From: Actinoallomurus soli | Lineage (GTDB): Bacteria; Actinomycetota; Actinomycetes; Streptosporangiales; Streptosporangiaceae | Length of the DNA: 64,000 nt | Reading direction: 5' to 3' | NCBI RefSeq assembly: GCF_024055715.1 | Contig: NZ_JAMXMV010000004.1 | Location: 310,001-374,000, forward strand | In this document: piece after piece, positions 56,344 to 64,000 of the stretch | How positions within the stretch are numbered: the first letter of the stretch is position 1 | How the letters are laid out: each line of letters opens with the position of its first letter | The notes under the pieces: model-generated | Told to the model about the DNA's origin: nothing | The model's input: the letters and a program-made list of their open reading frames with translations, nothing else | The model's database searches: none | Made by a program: the position numbers and the translations under genes

Positions 56344-56365
56344 CCGGCCGCGGCCCGGCGGCCGG
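56344..56365. terminator. Terminator between convergent ahpD and guaA
   Basis: 8-bp stem CCGGCCGC / GCGGCCGG with a six-base loop, just past the ahpD stop. Confidence 0.55.
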
Positions 56366-56414
56366 TCAGCAGGCGCCGGGCGCGGCTTCCCGAGCCGGGG
56401 ATCCGACCCGGGCG

Positions 56415-57986
56415 TCACTCCCACTCGATGGTGCCCGGCGGCTTGCTGGTGATGTCGACGACCACGCGGTTGACCTCCGCGACCTCGTTCGTGATCCGCG
56501 TGGAGATCCGCTGCAGCAGGTCGTACGGCAGCCGCGCCCAGTCGGCGGTCATGGCGTCCTCGCTGGTCACGGGGCGCAGCACGACGGGGTGGCCGTACGT
56601 GCGGCCGTCGCCCTGCACCCCGACCGAGCGGACGTCGGCGAGCAGCACGACCGGGAACTGCCAGATGTCGCGGTCGAGGCCGGCGCGGGTGAGCTCCTCG
56701 CGGGCGATCGCGTCGGCCTCGCGGAGCACCTCGAGGCGGTCGCGGGTCACGGCGCCGATGATCCGGATGCCCAGGCCGGGGCCGGGGAACGGCTGCCGCC
56801 ACACGATCTCGGCCGGCAGGCCGAGCTCCTCTCCGAGCCGGCGCACCTCGTCCTTGAACAGCGTGCGCAGCGGCTCGACCAGCGAGAACTGAAGATCCTC
56901 GGGCAGCCCGCCGACGTTGTGGTGGGACTTGATGTTGGCCGCGCCGGTGCCGCCGCCGGACTCGACGACGTCCGGGTAGAGCGTGCCCTGCACCAGGAAC
57001 TCGACGGCCTCGCCGTGCTCTCCGACGATCTCGCGGGCCGCCTGCTCGAAGACCCGGATGAACTCCCGGCCGATGATCTTTCGCTTGGTCTCCGGGTCGG
57101 TGACGCCCTCCAGGGCCCCGAGGAACCGGTCGGCCGCGTCGACGACCTTCAGGTCGACCCCGGTGGCGGCCACGAAGTCCTTCTCGACCTGCTCGGCCTC
57201 GCCCTTGCGCAGCAGCCCGTGGTCGACGAACACGCAGGTGAGGCGCGATCCGATGGCCCGCTGCACGAGCGCGGCGGCCACGGCGGAGTCGACGCCGCCG
57301 GACAGCGCGCAGATCGCCCGCTTGTCGCCGACCTGGGCGCGTACGGCCTCGATCGACTCCTCGACGATGTTGACCATCGTCCAGGACGGGCGGCAGCCCG
57401 CCGCCTCCAGGAAGTGCTTCAGCACCTCGAGGCCGTGCTCGGTGTGCATCACCTCGGGGTGGAACTGCACGCCGTAGAGCCCGCGGGCGGCGTCCTCCAT
57501 GGCGGCGACCGGCGCGCTGGCGGTGCTGGCGGTCACGATGAAGCCGGTCGGGGCGGCGCTGCACGTGACGCGGTGCGACATCCACACCGACTGCTCCGCG
57601 GGCAGCCCCGCGAGGAGCCGGCCCTGGTCGAGCACCGTGAGCGGCGTCGCGCCGTACTCGGCGATGTCGGAGTTGGCGACCGTGCCGCCGAGCTCCTTGG
57701 CCATCGCCTGGAACCCGTAGCAGATGCCCAGGGTGGGCACGCCGGCCTCGAACAGGCCGGTGGGCACGGCGGGCGCGCCCGGCTCGTACACCGACGCGGG
57801 GCCACCGGACAAGATGATCGCCTTTGGCCGCTTGGCCAGCATCTCCTCGACCGGCATGGTCGAGGGCACGATCTCGCTGAACACGTGGCACTCGCGCACG
57901 CGACGGGCGATGAGCTGCGCGTACTGCGCACCGAAGTCGACAACGAGGACCGTGTCGAAGGACTGCTCGACTGACTCGACGGACAC
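56415..57986 (-). CDS. guaA: GMP synthase (glutamine-hydrolysing)
   Basis: Converts XMP to GMP. The 523-residue protein has a class I glutamine amidotransferase domain (Cys89 in LGICYGFQ, H176/E178 in FHPEV), a PP-loop synthetase domain (SGGVDSAV, 229-236) and the C-terminal dimerisation domain ending [14 protein letters not shown] start at the GTG of [19 protein letters not shown], with AAAGG eight bases upstream; the frame is open a further 70 codons without homology. Single gene, convergent with ahpD. Confidence 0.96.
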   Translation of the reverse strand: MSVESVEQSFDTVLVVDFGAQYAQLIARRVRECHVFSEIVPSTMPVEEMLAKRPKAIILSGGPASVYEPGAPAVPTGLFEAGVPTLGICYGFQAMAKELGGTVANSDIAEYGATPLTVLDQGRLLAGLPAEQSVWMSHRVTCSAAPTGFIVTASTASAPVAAMEDAARGLYGVQFHPEVMHTEHGLEVLKHFLEAAGCRPSWTMVNIVEESIEAVRAQVGDKRAICALSGGVDSAVAAALVQRAIGSRLTCVFVDHGLLRKGEAEQVEKDFVAATGVDLKVVDAADRFLGALEGVTDPETKRKIIGREFIRVFEQAAREIVGEHGEAVEFLVQGTLYPDVVESGGGTGAANIKSHHNVGGLPEDLQFSLVEPLRTLFKDEVRRLGEELGLPAEIVWRQPFPGPGLGIRIIGAVTRDRLEVLREADAIAREELTRAGLDRDIWQFPVVLLADVRSVGVQGDGRTYGHPVVLRPVTSEDAMTADWARLPYDLLQRISTRITNEVAEVNRVVVDITSKPPGTIEWE

Positions 57987-58294
57987 CGAGAACGCCTTTC
58001 GGGAGGTCGGGATCGTTCCCAGTCTAGGGGCCCGCTGCCTGCGCGAACGCCGCCACCGTCGTACGAACGGCTCATACCGACCGCGTGGACCCTCTCGGCA
58101 CCGTCCTCGCCGAGCGCGAGAAGCCGTCCGCAACTGGGCGCCGCTGAAGGCGAGGAATCTGCCGATCATCGAGCGGATGATCCGTGAGCCGCACACCCGC
58201 CCGACAGGTCTTCGCCGCCGCCGTTGACGTCCTATGGCAGGCGTACCAGGGTGATCAGGTGTCCACGGCGACGGCGAAGCGGCAAGGAGGGCGG
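57987..58294. other. 308-bp intergenic region upstream of guaA
   Basis: Expected to carry the guaA promoter. It contains a short dyad GATCATC-GAGCG-GATGATC near 58165-58185. I see no gene, RNA or riboswitch-like structure that I can support. Confidence 0.45.
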
Positions 58295-58519
58295 TTACTT
58301 ACAGGCCTCCGCGAGGCGGACGATCGCATAGGCGGCCTGCATGTACTTGTTGCGGCCCATGTCGCCGATCGTCTTGATGCCGAACGCCTTCTTCAGCATC
58401 TCCGCGTCGTTCTCGCTGACACCGGCCAGGGCCTCCACCGGGGCGTCGACCAGCCGCTTCATGTCCATGTCCTCATAGCCGCGGTCCAGCACCTTGTTCA
58501 TGTCGGCCGAAATCGCCAT
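58295..58519 (-). CDS. Small helix-hairpin-helix-like protein
   Basis: A 74-residue protein: [19 protein letters not shown], then [49 protein letters not shown]. The central [22 protein letters not shown] resembles a helix-hairpin-helix as found in small non-specific DNA-binding or protein-interaction domains. Start taken at the ATG of MAISADM; GGAGG is eleven bases upstream, and an in-frame ATG (MEVHVTM) before it is possible. Divergent from the toxin-antitoxin pair. Function is unknown. Confidence 0.7.
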   Translation of the reverse strand: MAISADMNKVLDRGYEDMDMKRLVDAPVEALAGVSENDAEMLKKAFGIKTIGDMGRNKYMQAAYAIVRLAEACK

Positions 58520-58679
58520 CGTTACATGCACCTCCATCGAGACTTGGCTACACTGCGTGCTCATCACATCGCAGTACGCAACCTTCCCCAGAGGTGTCAT
58601 TCGGGCACGCCCCACCGAGAAGATCCTTATTGGGCATCTCCCCCAACCCCAGCGACCGGACGCCCACTTCCCTTGATTC

Positions 58680-58698
58680 TGCATGCTTCGTGCATGCA
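58680..58698. promoter_or_regulatory. Inverted repeat in the antitoxin promoter
   Basis: Perfect TGCATGC-TTCGT-GCATGCA, twenty bases before the antitoxin ATG. A -10-like TACGCT lies six bases before the ATG, so the mRNA is probably leaderless and the dyad is the autoregulatory operator. Confidence 0.6.
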
Positions 58699-58717
58699 TG
58701 GCGGCTACGCTAGGGGT

Positions 58718-58945
58718 ATGGGAACCGTGGTGCAGGTGCGTGACGTCCCTGACGACGTCATCGCCAAGTTGAAGCAGCGAGCGGAGGCACGGGGCCAGTC
58801 TCTCGCCGCCTACCTGCGTGACCTCATGACCGAAGCGGCCGCCAACCCGTCGGTCGAAGAGGTCATGGACCGGATCGCGACCCGTGCGCCGATCACGTAC
58901 AGCCTGGACGACGTACGCGAGTTCATGAACGACGGTCGCCGATGA
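58718..58945 (+). CDS. FitA/VapB-like ribbon-helix-helix antitoxin
   Basis: A 75-residue antitoxin with a ribbon-helix-helix N-terminus (MGTVVQVRDVPDDVIAKLKQRAEARGQSLAAYLRDLM, residues 1-40) and an acidic C-terminal arm (SLDDVREFMNDGRR) that would wrap the toxin. Autoregulation through the upstream dyad is likely. ATGA overlaps the toxin start. Confidence 0.93.
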   Translation: MGTVVQVRDVPDDVIAKLKQRAEARGQSLAAYLRDLMTEAAANPSVEEVMDRIATRAPITYSLDDVREFMNDGRR

Positions 58946-59346
58946 CCTTCGTCGTCGATTGCTCGATCATCATCCGGCTACTGGCCAATCTGGAGGGCGA
59001 CGAGCTCTTGCGCCGACGACTCGCCCGGCGAGTACACGCGCCCGCCCTCATCGACGCTGAGGTCTCCAGCGTCGTGCGCGGCTTCACGATCACGTCCAAG
59101 CCCGAGGTCCGTATCACTGTGGAGCGGGCCGGGCAGATGCTCATGGACTACTCCGACCTGAGCATCACCCGCTATCCGATGCAGCCCCTCCAGCCGCGTG
59201 CCCTGGAACTCCGGCACGACCTGACGGCCTACGACGCGATGTACGTCGCATTGGCCGAAGCGCTGGGCCTGCCGCTGCTCACCGATGACGCGAAGTTCGC
59301 CGCCGCGGCGGGTCACCTGGCCGAGATCCACCACTATCCGAACTGA
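58942..59346 (+). CDS. FitB/VapC-like PIN-domain toxin
   Basis: A 134-residue PIN-domain endoribonuclease, with the acidic catalytic set D6 (VVDCS), E40 (IDAEVSSV), D98 (TAYDAMYVALAEALG) and D115/D116 (LLTDDAKF). It would cleave structured RNA (tRNA or rRNA in known VapC). Translationally coupled to its antitoxin. A plausible addiction or stress-response module; no activity is demonstrated. Confidence 0.93.
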   Translation: MTFVVDCSIIIRLLANLEGDELLRRRLARRVHAPALIDAEVSSVVRGFTITSKPEVRITVERAGQMLMDYSDLSITRYPMQPLQPRALELRHDLTAYDAMYVALAEALGLPLLTDDAKFAAAAGHLAEIHHYPN

Positions 59347-59372
59347 CGGCTCGGCCCCGGTCGCCGTCGGGG

Positions 59373-61094
59373 TCAGGCGGGGGTGGTGGGGAGGTGGAGG
59401 GCGGCGGGGGCGTCGGCGGGGACGGCCGGGTTCTTCGGGGCCACGGGGGTGAGGCGCGTGTACGGCGTGCCGAGGTCCGGGCGGGAGTCCGGTTCGCCGC
59501 GGTTGGGCCAGAAGGCCATGGCGCGTTCGGCCTGGGCGGTGATGGTCAGGGAGGGGTTCACGCCGAGGTTGGCCGAGACGGTGGACCCGTCCACGACGTG
59601 CAGGCCCGGGTGGCCGTACACGCGGTGGTACGGGTCGATGACGCCCTCCTCGGGCGAGTCCCCGATCGTGCAGCCGCCGATGAAGTGCGCGGTCGTCGGG
59701 ATGTTGAACAGGTCGAGCCAGGTGCCGCCCGGGAAGCCGCCGATCTCCTCGGCCAGCATGCGGACCGCGCGGTGCGCCTGGGGGATCCAGGTCGGGTTCG
59801 GCTCGCCGTGGCCGCGGCGGGCGCGCAGGCCGCGGCCGGACGGCGAGGGCTGGACGGTGATCGAGTTGTCGTTGGTCTGCATGACCAGCGCGATGATCGT
59901 GCGCCGGGACCAGTTGCGCAGGTTGGGCAGGCGCACGAGGTCCCACGGGTGCGTGACCAGCTGCCCGAGGAACCTGGCCCAGCGGGGCACGCGGCCGCCG
60001 CCGTCGATGAGCAGGGAGCGGAGGCCGCCCATGGCGTTCGAGCCGGGTCCGTACCGGGTGGGCTCGATGTGGGTGTGCTCGTCCGGGTGGAACGACGAGG
60101 TGATGGCCAGCCCGCGCGAGTGGTCCTCTCCCCTGGCGCGGAACCGCTCGACGCCGAGGATCGCCTCGGAGTTGGTCCGGGTCCGTACGCCGAGGCGGTC
60201 GGACAGGCGGGGCAGCGCGCCGGTGGCCTTCATCCGGTGCAGCAGGCGCTGGGTGCCGTACGTGCCGGCGGAGAGGACGACCTGCTCGGCGGTGAGCGTG
60301 CGCCGCCAGCGCGCGCCGCGCCGTCCGGTCCGCGTGATCTCGACGTCGTACCCGCCGCCGGGACGCGGCCGCACGGCGGTGACGGTCGCCATCGAGATGA
60401 CCTTCGCGCCCGCGTGCTCGGCGAGGTAGAGGTAGTTCTCGGTGAGCATGTTCTTGGCGCCGACGCGGCAGCCGGTCATGCAGGAGCCGCACTCGGTGCA
60501 GGTCACGCGGCGTGGCCCGGCGCCGCCGAAGTACGGGTCGTCGACCGGCGCGCCCGGCTTGTCGCCGAACAGCACTCCCACCGGGGTGAGGTGGAACGTG
60601 TCGCCGCGCCCCATGCGGTCGGCGACCCGTTTGATCGCCCGGTCGGCCGGGGTCATGGTCGGGTTGGTGCGGACGCCCAGCATCCGCCTGGCCTGGTCGT
60701 AGTACGGCTGGAGCTCGGCCTTCCAGTCGGTGATGTGCCGCCACTGCGGGTCGTCGAAGAACGGCTGCGGCGGCTCGTAGAGGGTGTTCGCGTAGACGAG
60801 CGAGCCGCCGCCGACCCCCGCGCCGGCGAGCACGAGGACGCGGGAGCCCCGCTCGCCGCGCAGCAGGTGGATGCGCTGGATGCCGGTCATGCCGAGGCCG
60901 GGCGCCCAGAGGTAGCGACGGGTGCGCCAGGAGGTCTTCGGCAGGTCCTGGTGGCGACGGCCGGGCGTGCCGTCGGGGTCGTCGAAGCGGCGCCCGGCCT
61001 CCAGCACGCCGACGCGGTACCCCTTCTCGGTGAGCCGGAGCGCGGTGACGCTGCCGCCGAAGCCCGACCCGATGACCAGGACGTCGTAGTCCAT
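59373..61094 (-). CDS. GMC-family oxidoreductase (cholesterol-oxidase-like)
   Basis: A 573-residue flavoprotein with the FAD-binding Rossmann start DYDVLVIGSGFGGSVTALRLTEKGYRVGVLEAG and an unusual cysteine cluster CTECGSCMTGC (about residues 199-209) shared by the ChoD-like mycobacterial proteins. The C-terminal catalytic region is FIGGCTIGDSP, DGSTVSANLGVNPSLTI. The substrate is unknown; sterol or long-chain alcohol oxidation is the family expectation. It is downstream of the aldehyde dehydrogenase with a ten-base gap, so they may act in sequence on an alcohol/aldehyde. Confidence 0.88.
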   Translation of the reverse strand: MDYDVLVIGSGFGGSVTALRLTEKGYRVGVLEAGRRFDDPDGTPGRRHQDLPKTSWRTRRYLWAPGLGMTGIQRIHLLRGERGSRVLVLAGAGVGGGSLVYANTLYEPPQPFFDDPQWRHITDWKAELQPYYDQARRMLGVRTNPTMTPADRAIKRVADRMGRGDTFHLTPVGVLFGDKPGAPVDDPYFGGAGPRRVTCTECGSCMTGCRVGAKNMLTENYLYLAEHAGAKVISMATVTAVRPRPGGGYDVEITRTGRRGARWRRTLTAEQVVLSAGTYGTQRLLHRMKATGALPRLSDRLGVRTRTNSEAILGVERFRARGEDHSRGLAITSSFHPDEHTHIEPTRYGPGSNAMGGLRSLLIDGGGRVPRWARFLGQLVTHPWDLVRLPNLRNWSRRTIIALVMQTNDNSITVQPSPSGRGLRARRGHGEPNPTWIPQAHRAVRMLAEEIGGFPGGTWLDLFNIPTTAHFIGGCTIGDSPEEGVIDPYHRVYGHPGLHVVDGSTVSANLGVNPSLTITAQAERAMAFWPNRGEPDSRPDLGTPYTRLTPVAPKNPAVPADAPAALHLPTTPA

Positions 61095-61104
61095 CCGTGC
61101 GCTC

Positions 61105-62682
61105 CTACCTGAGGCGAAGGCGTTTCAGCAGTTTCTGACCGTTCGTGATCAGGGCGGCGTACGTCTCGTAGGACATGCCGAGGATCGGTTCAAAGCCGAG
61201 CCCGTGCTGGCTGGCGACCGTCTGGGCCTCGGTGTAGCGGAGGAGTCCCTCGGCGCCGTGCCGGCGGCCCACCCCGGACTCCTTCATCCCGCCCATGGGC
61301 GCGTCGTAGGAGCCGTACGCGGAGGCGTACCCCTCGTTGATGTTGACGGTGCCGGCCTTGATCCGGGCGGCGAGCCTGCGGCCCCGCGCGACGTCACCGG
61401 TCCACACGCTGGCGTTGAGCCCGTACGGCGTGCCGTTGGCCAGGCGTACGGCCTCGGCGTCGGAGGAGAACGGGTACAGCGCGACGACCGGGCCGAACGT
61501 CTCGCCCGCGCACAGCTCCATCTCCGGCGTGACGTCCTCCAGGACGGTCGGCTCGAAGAAGTACGGCCCGACGCCGGGGCGCGGCCGCCCGCCGGCGAGA
61601 AGCCGCGCGCCCTTGGCCACGGCGTCCTCCACGTGCCGGGTGACGGTGTCGAGCTGGCGCTGGGAGGTGAGCGAGCCCATGTCGGCGTCGAACCCGGCGC
61701 CCAGCCGCATGTTCTTGACCCGGTGGACGAAGCGCTCGGCGAACCGGTCGTAGATCCTCTCGTCGACGTAGAGGCGTTCGATCGAGATGCACAGCTGGCC
61801 GGCGTTGGTGAAGCAGGCGCGGATGGCGCCCTGCGCGGCCCGCTCGACGTCGGCGTCGTCCAAGACGATCATGGGGTTCTTGCCGCCGAGTTCGAGCGAG
61901 TAGCCGATCAGCCGGTCCGCGGCCTTGTCGGCGATGACCCGGCCGCCGCGGGTGGAGCCGGTGAAGGCGACGTAGTCGGCGCCCTCGATCAGCGGGTCGC
62001 CGATCCGCGCGGGATCGCCGATCACGACCTGCCACAGGTCCTCGGGCAGCCCGCACTCGACGAGCAGGTCGATCGCCCACAGGGTGGACAGCGCGGTCTG
62101 GGTGTCCGGCTTGTGCACGACCGCGTTGCCGGCGAGCAGGGCGGGCACGGCGTCGGTCAGGCCGAGCGCGAGGGGGTAGTTCCACGGCGAGATGACCCCG
62201 ACGACGCCCTTGGGGTGGCGCAACTCGATGACGCGGGTCGCGGCGGGCATGATGCCCTGGCGGCGGCGCGGCCGCAGCAGGCCCGGCGCGCGGCGCGCGT
62301 GGTACAGCGTGCAACCCGCGGCGTCGAGGACCTCCTCGAAGGCGTGCCGGCGGGCCTTGCCCGTCTCCAGCTGGACGAGGTCGAGGACCTCCGCGCGCCG
62401 GTCGAGGATCGCGTCGTGGAACCGCAGGAAGGGCTCGGCGCGCCGGGCCGGGGACAGCCGCGCCCACGACTCCTGCGCGGCGCGGGCCCGCTCGTACGCG
62501 GCGGCGACGTCCGCCCCGGTCGAGACGGGAAGCGTGGCGACCGGGGCGCCGGTGAACGGCGCGGCGATCCGGACGGTCTCGCCGCTGGAGGCGACGCGTG
62601 CGGTGAGCCGCTCGACCACCTCCGCGGGGAGGTCGGGAGCGGTGACGGGTACCCCGGTCGAGGCCGCTGCGGGTGCCTTCAT
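61105..62682 (-). CDS. Succinic semialdehyde dehydrogenase-like aldehyde dehydrogenase
   Basis: A 525-residue aldehyde dehydrogenase of the GabD2 (NADP succinate-semialdehyde dehydrogenase) type: GVVGVISPWNYPLALGLTDAVPALLAGNAV, FTGSTRGGRVIADKAADRLIG, ELGGKNPMIVLDDADVERA (catalytic Glu), NAGQLCISIERLYVDERIYDRF (catalytic Cys) and GETFGPVVALYPF. First in an operon with the GMC oxidoreductase. A weak ribosome site and a -10-like TAGAGT seven bases before the ATG suggest a leaderless transcript. Divergent from a TetR gene. Confidence 0.9.
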   Translation of the reverse strand: MKAPAAASTGVPVTAPDLPAEVVERLTARVASSGETVRIAAPFTGAPVATLPVSTGADVAAAYERARAAQESWARLSPARRAEPFLRFHDAILDRRAEVLDLVQLETGKARRHAFEEVLDAAGCTLYHARRAPGLLRPRRRQGIMPAATRVIELRHPKGVVGVISPWNYPLALGLTDAVPALLAGNAVVHKPDTQTALSTLWAIDLLVECGLPEDLWQVVIGDPARIGDPLIEGADYVAFTGSTRGGRVIADKAADRLIGYSLELGGKNPMIVLDDADVERAAQGAIRACFTNAGQLCISIERLYVDERIYDRFAERFVHRVKNMRLGAGFDADMGSLTSQRQLDTVTRHVEDAVAKGARLLAGGRPRPGVGPYFFEPTVLEDVTPEMELCAGETFGPVVALYPFSSDAEAVRLANGTPYGLNASVWTGDVARGRRLAARIKAGTVNINEGYASAYGSYDAPMGGMKESGVGRRHGAEGLLRYTEAQTVASQHGLGFEPILGMSYETYAALITNGQKLLKRLRLR

Positions 62683-62820
62683 GCAGGGAACTCTAAGACG
62701 TGAGTCCTCCTCATGGCTACTGCTCGGTAATCATTCGCTCGCGTGGTCAGCGCCACATCGCCCGTCCTCAATGCCATTTCGGTCCGCTCCGGAGCCACCT
62801 TGTTCTGCATTTGCTGGCTC

Positions 62821-62844
62821 GGATTGCACCGCACGGTGTATTCC
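62821..62844. promoter_or_regulatory. Inverted repeat in TetR/aldehyde dehydrogenase promoter region
   Basis: GGATTGCACCG-CA-CGGTGTATTCC, nine of eleven positions in each arm matching, with a perfect core CACCG-CA-CGGTG. It is a likely TetR operator controlling both directions. Confidence 0.55.
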
Positions 62845-62883
62845 GGAGAAGGAGGCGAGGAACCGTCGAGACGAGGGGGCAGA

Positions 62884-63516
62884 ATGATCTCCGGCCCGGA
62901 CCGGTCCGCCGGCAACGAAGAAGGCCGCACACCCCGGCAGGAGCGGCGGGCCCAAACACGGGCCGCGCTCCTGGACGCGGCCGAGAAGCTCTGGGCGGAA
63001 CGCGGGATCCGCGGCGCCTCACTCGACGAGATCGCCTCCCGGGCGGGGCTCACGAAGGGTGCGGTCTACTCCAACTTCGCCAGCAAGTCCGACCTGGTCC
63101 TCGCCCTGCTGGAGCGCTACACGCAGGCCGAGCCCGGTCTCGGCGCCTGCCCCGCCCTGCGGGACTCCGAGCGCCCGCAGGACGAGCGCTGCGCCGACGT
63201 CGGACGGCACTACGCCGAGCGGCTGTCGGACGAGGAGACCCGGATGCGGGCGCTCCTGCTGGTCGAGCTGTGGCTGTTCGGGATGCGCGACTTCTCGGCG
63301 GGCTGGCGGATCGCCGACTGGTACCACGCCCGCCGCGAGGAGCTCGCCGCCGGCCTGGCCGGCGGCCGGTCGGAGATGTCCCCGGAGGACCGGGCCTCGC
63401 TCGCCATGGCGATCGAGTTCGGGCTGGCGCTGCAGCACCTGCTCGACCCGGAGCGGGTGCCGGCCGAGCTGTACGGCTCCGGCGTCGGCCTCCTCCTGGG
63501 CCCGTCCTCCGACTGA
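62884..63516 (+). CDS. TetR-family transcriptional regulator
   Basis: A 210-residue regulator with a TetR helix-turn-helix (AALLDAAEKLWAERGIRGASLDEIASRAGLTKGAVYSNFASKSDLVLALL) and a ligand-binding C-terminal half. Start is the ATG of MISGPDRS. Divergent from the succinate-semialdehyde dehydrogenase-GMC operon, with an operator-like repeat between, so it probably controls that operon. Confidence 0.92.
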   Translation: MISGPDRSAGNEEGRTPRQERRAQTRAALLDAAEKLWAERGIRGASLDEIASRAGLTKGAVYSNFASKSDLVLALLERYTQAEPGLGACPALRDSERPQDERCADVGRHYAERLSDEETRMRALLLVELWLFGMRDFSAGWRIADWYHARREELAAGLAGGRSEMSPEDRASLAMAIEFGLALQHLLDPERVPAELYGSGVGLLLGPSSD

Positions 63517-63524
63517 CGTGCGCT

Positions 63525-63567
63525 CCGGGCCGTAGGCGCTCGAACGGTGTGACCGCCTACGGCCCGG
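63525..63567. terminator. Bidirectional terminator
   Basis: 14-bp perfect stem CCGGGCCGTAGGCG / CGCCTACGGCCCGG with a fifteen-base loop, between convergent TetR and phospholipase-D-like genes. Confidence 0.85.
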
Positions 63568-63577
63568 GGAGCCGTCG

Positions 63578-64000
63578 TCAGTCGTCGGCCGCGCTGGATT
63601 CGTCGGCGTTGTCGGACCGCACGACGCCGGTCGCCGCGAGCCTGGCGCCGGCGTCGGCGTACGTGAGGGCCTTGCCGCGCCCGAAGACCGTGGCGAAGTT
63701 CGTCACGTAGCTCTTCTCCAGGGCCGCGTCGGCGATGGTGATCATCGCTTCGTCGTGGGCGTGGAAGGCGACGTTGGTGTAATTGACACTGCCGGTGATG
63801 AGGACCTTCTGGTTCTTCCCCTGGTAGCGGCCGTCGAGCAGCAGATACTTCGAGTGCTCGTACGCTTGGCCGCCCTCCGGCAGGTACCTCACCTCGGGAC
63901 CGCCGTGCCGGCCGCCGGGCCTCGTCAGCTCCCGCAGGGCCGACTTGCCGACGCTCCCGACGACGACCTGGACCCGGCATCCCTCGTCATCGAGCTTCCA
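63578..64000 (-). CDS. Phospholipase D-like domain protein (3' part)
   Basis: The C-terminal 140 residues of a PLD-superfamily protein. It shows an HKD motif (HSKYLLLDG, followed by the GSVNYTN loop) and the end FGRGKALTYADAGARLAATG. The gene starts beyond the right edge of the window, so the first HKD motif and any signal sequence cannot be seen. Members include secreted phospholipases and nucleases. Confidence 0.85.
   Translation of the reverse strand, partial: WKLDDEGCRVQVVVGSVGKSALRELTRPGGRHGGPEVRYLPEGGQAYEHSKYLLLDGRYQGKNQKVLITGSVNYTNVAFHAHDEAMITIADAALEKSYVTNFATVFGRGKALTYADAGARLAATGVVRSDNADESSAADD

Overview
The window is high-GC DNA with dense, often overlapping genes, frequent GTG starts and strong GGAGG-type ribosome sites. 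This is typical of an actinomycete. The order mdh - icd - DUF3017 - folD - purH - purN - DUF6350 - sucD - sucC - (B12-binding protein) - pcrA closely resembles the conserved Streptomyces chromosomal core. Many accessory genes (DhaKLM, PspC two-component, CoxSLM-like, OxyR/AhpCD) are of the kind found in Streptosporangiales/Thermomonosporaceae such as Actinomadura or Actinoallomurus. That family placement is an inference. I saw no IS elements, phage genes, CRISPR array, rRNA or tRNA.

Layout. 1-14 kb holds central carbon and one-carbon/purine metabolism, nearly all on the minus strand: malate dehydrogenase, monomeric isocitrate dehydrogenase, FolD, PurH/PurN and succinyl-CoA synthetase. It is interrupted by a HEPN/Abi-like gene and an FHA-HTH gene. 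14-25.5 kb holds a secreted GH15-like protein, a lone B12-binding domain, a secreted beta-helix protein, PcrA helicase, a dihydroxyacetone kinase cluster (dhaK-dhaL, a MerR gene, dhaM), a PIG-L deacetylase plus nucleoside hydrolase pair, a GNAT protein and a beta-carbonic anhydrase. 25.6-36.4 kb holds a frameshifted hydrolase with a divergent AraC regulator, a PspC-type two-component system, a PadR-ABC-FtsX operon and a GT-C mannosyltransferase.

36.5-38.5 kb is an unusual sulfur/flavin-looking patch. A degenerate cysteine-dioxygenase-like gene is preceded by a leaderless 27-codon ORF ending in a Cys-rich stretch. The promoter-leader block is duplicated 1.2 kb away next to a remnant of a second flavin-reductase gene. 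38.5-44.5 kb is a self-contained catabolic locus: a ROK repressor, and divergently a five-gene overlapping operon (SIS-domain enzyme, atypical ROK kinase, polar-amino-acid-type ABC permease, ATPase and binding protein) with palindromic operators and a strong terminator. An amino-acid-type importer joined to sugar-phosphate chemistry suggests uptake and deglycation of a glycated amino acid (Amadori or opine-like compound). This is the best candidate here for an undescribed pathway.

44.6-64 kb holds a thioesterase, a GT-C membrane protein, TetR with an SDR lacking catalytic residues, a CoxS-CoxL-CoxM-CoxG type molybdenum hydroxylase set with the form II active-site loop, an oxyR gene with an apparent non-canonical start embedded in its own operator and divergent from ahpC-ahpD, guaA, a FitAB/VapBC-type toxin-antitoxin pair, a succinic semialdehyde dehydrogenase-GMC oxidoreductase operon divergent from a TetR gene, and the 3' part of a phospholipase-D-like gene running off the right edge.
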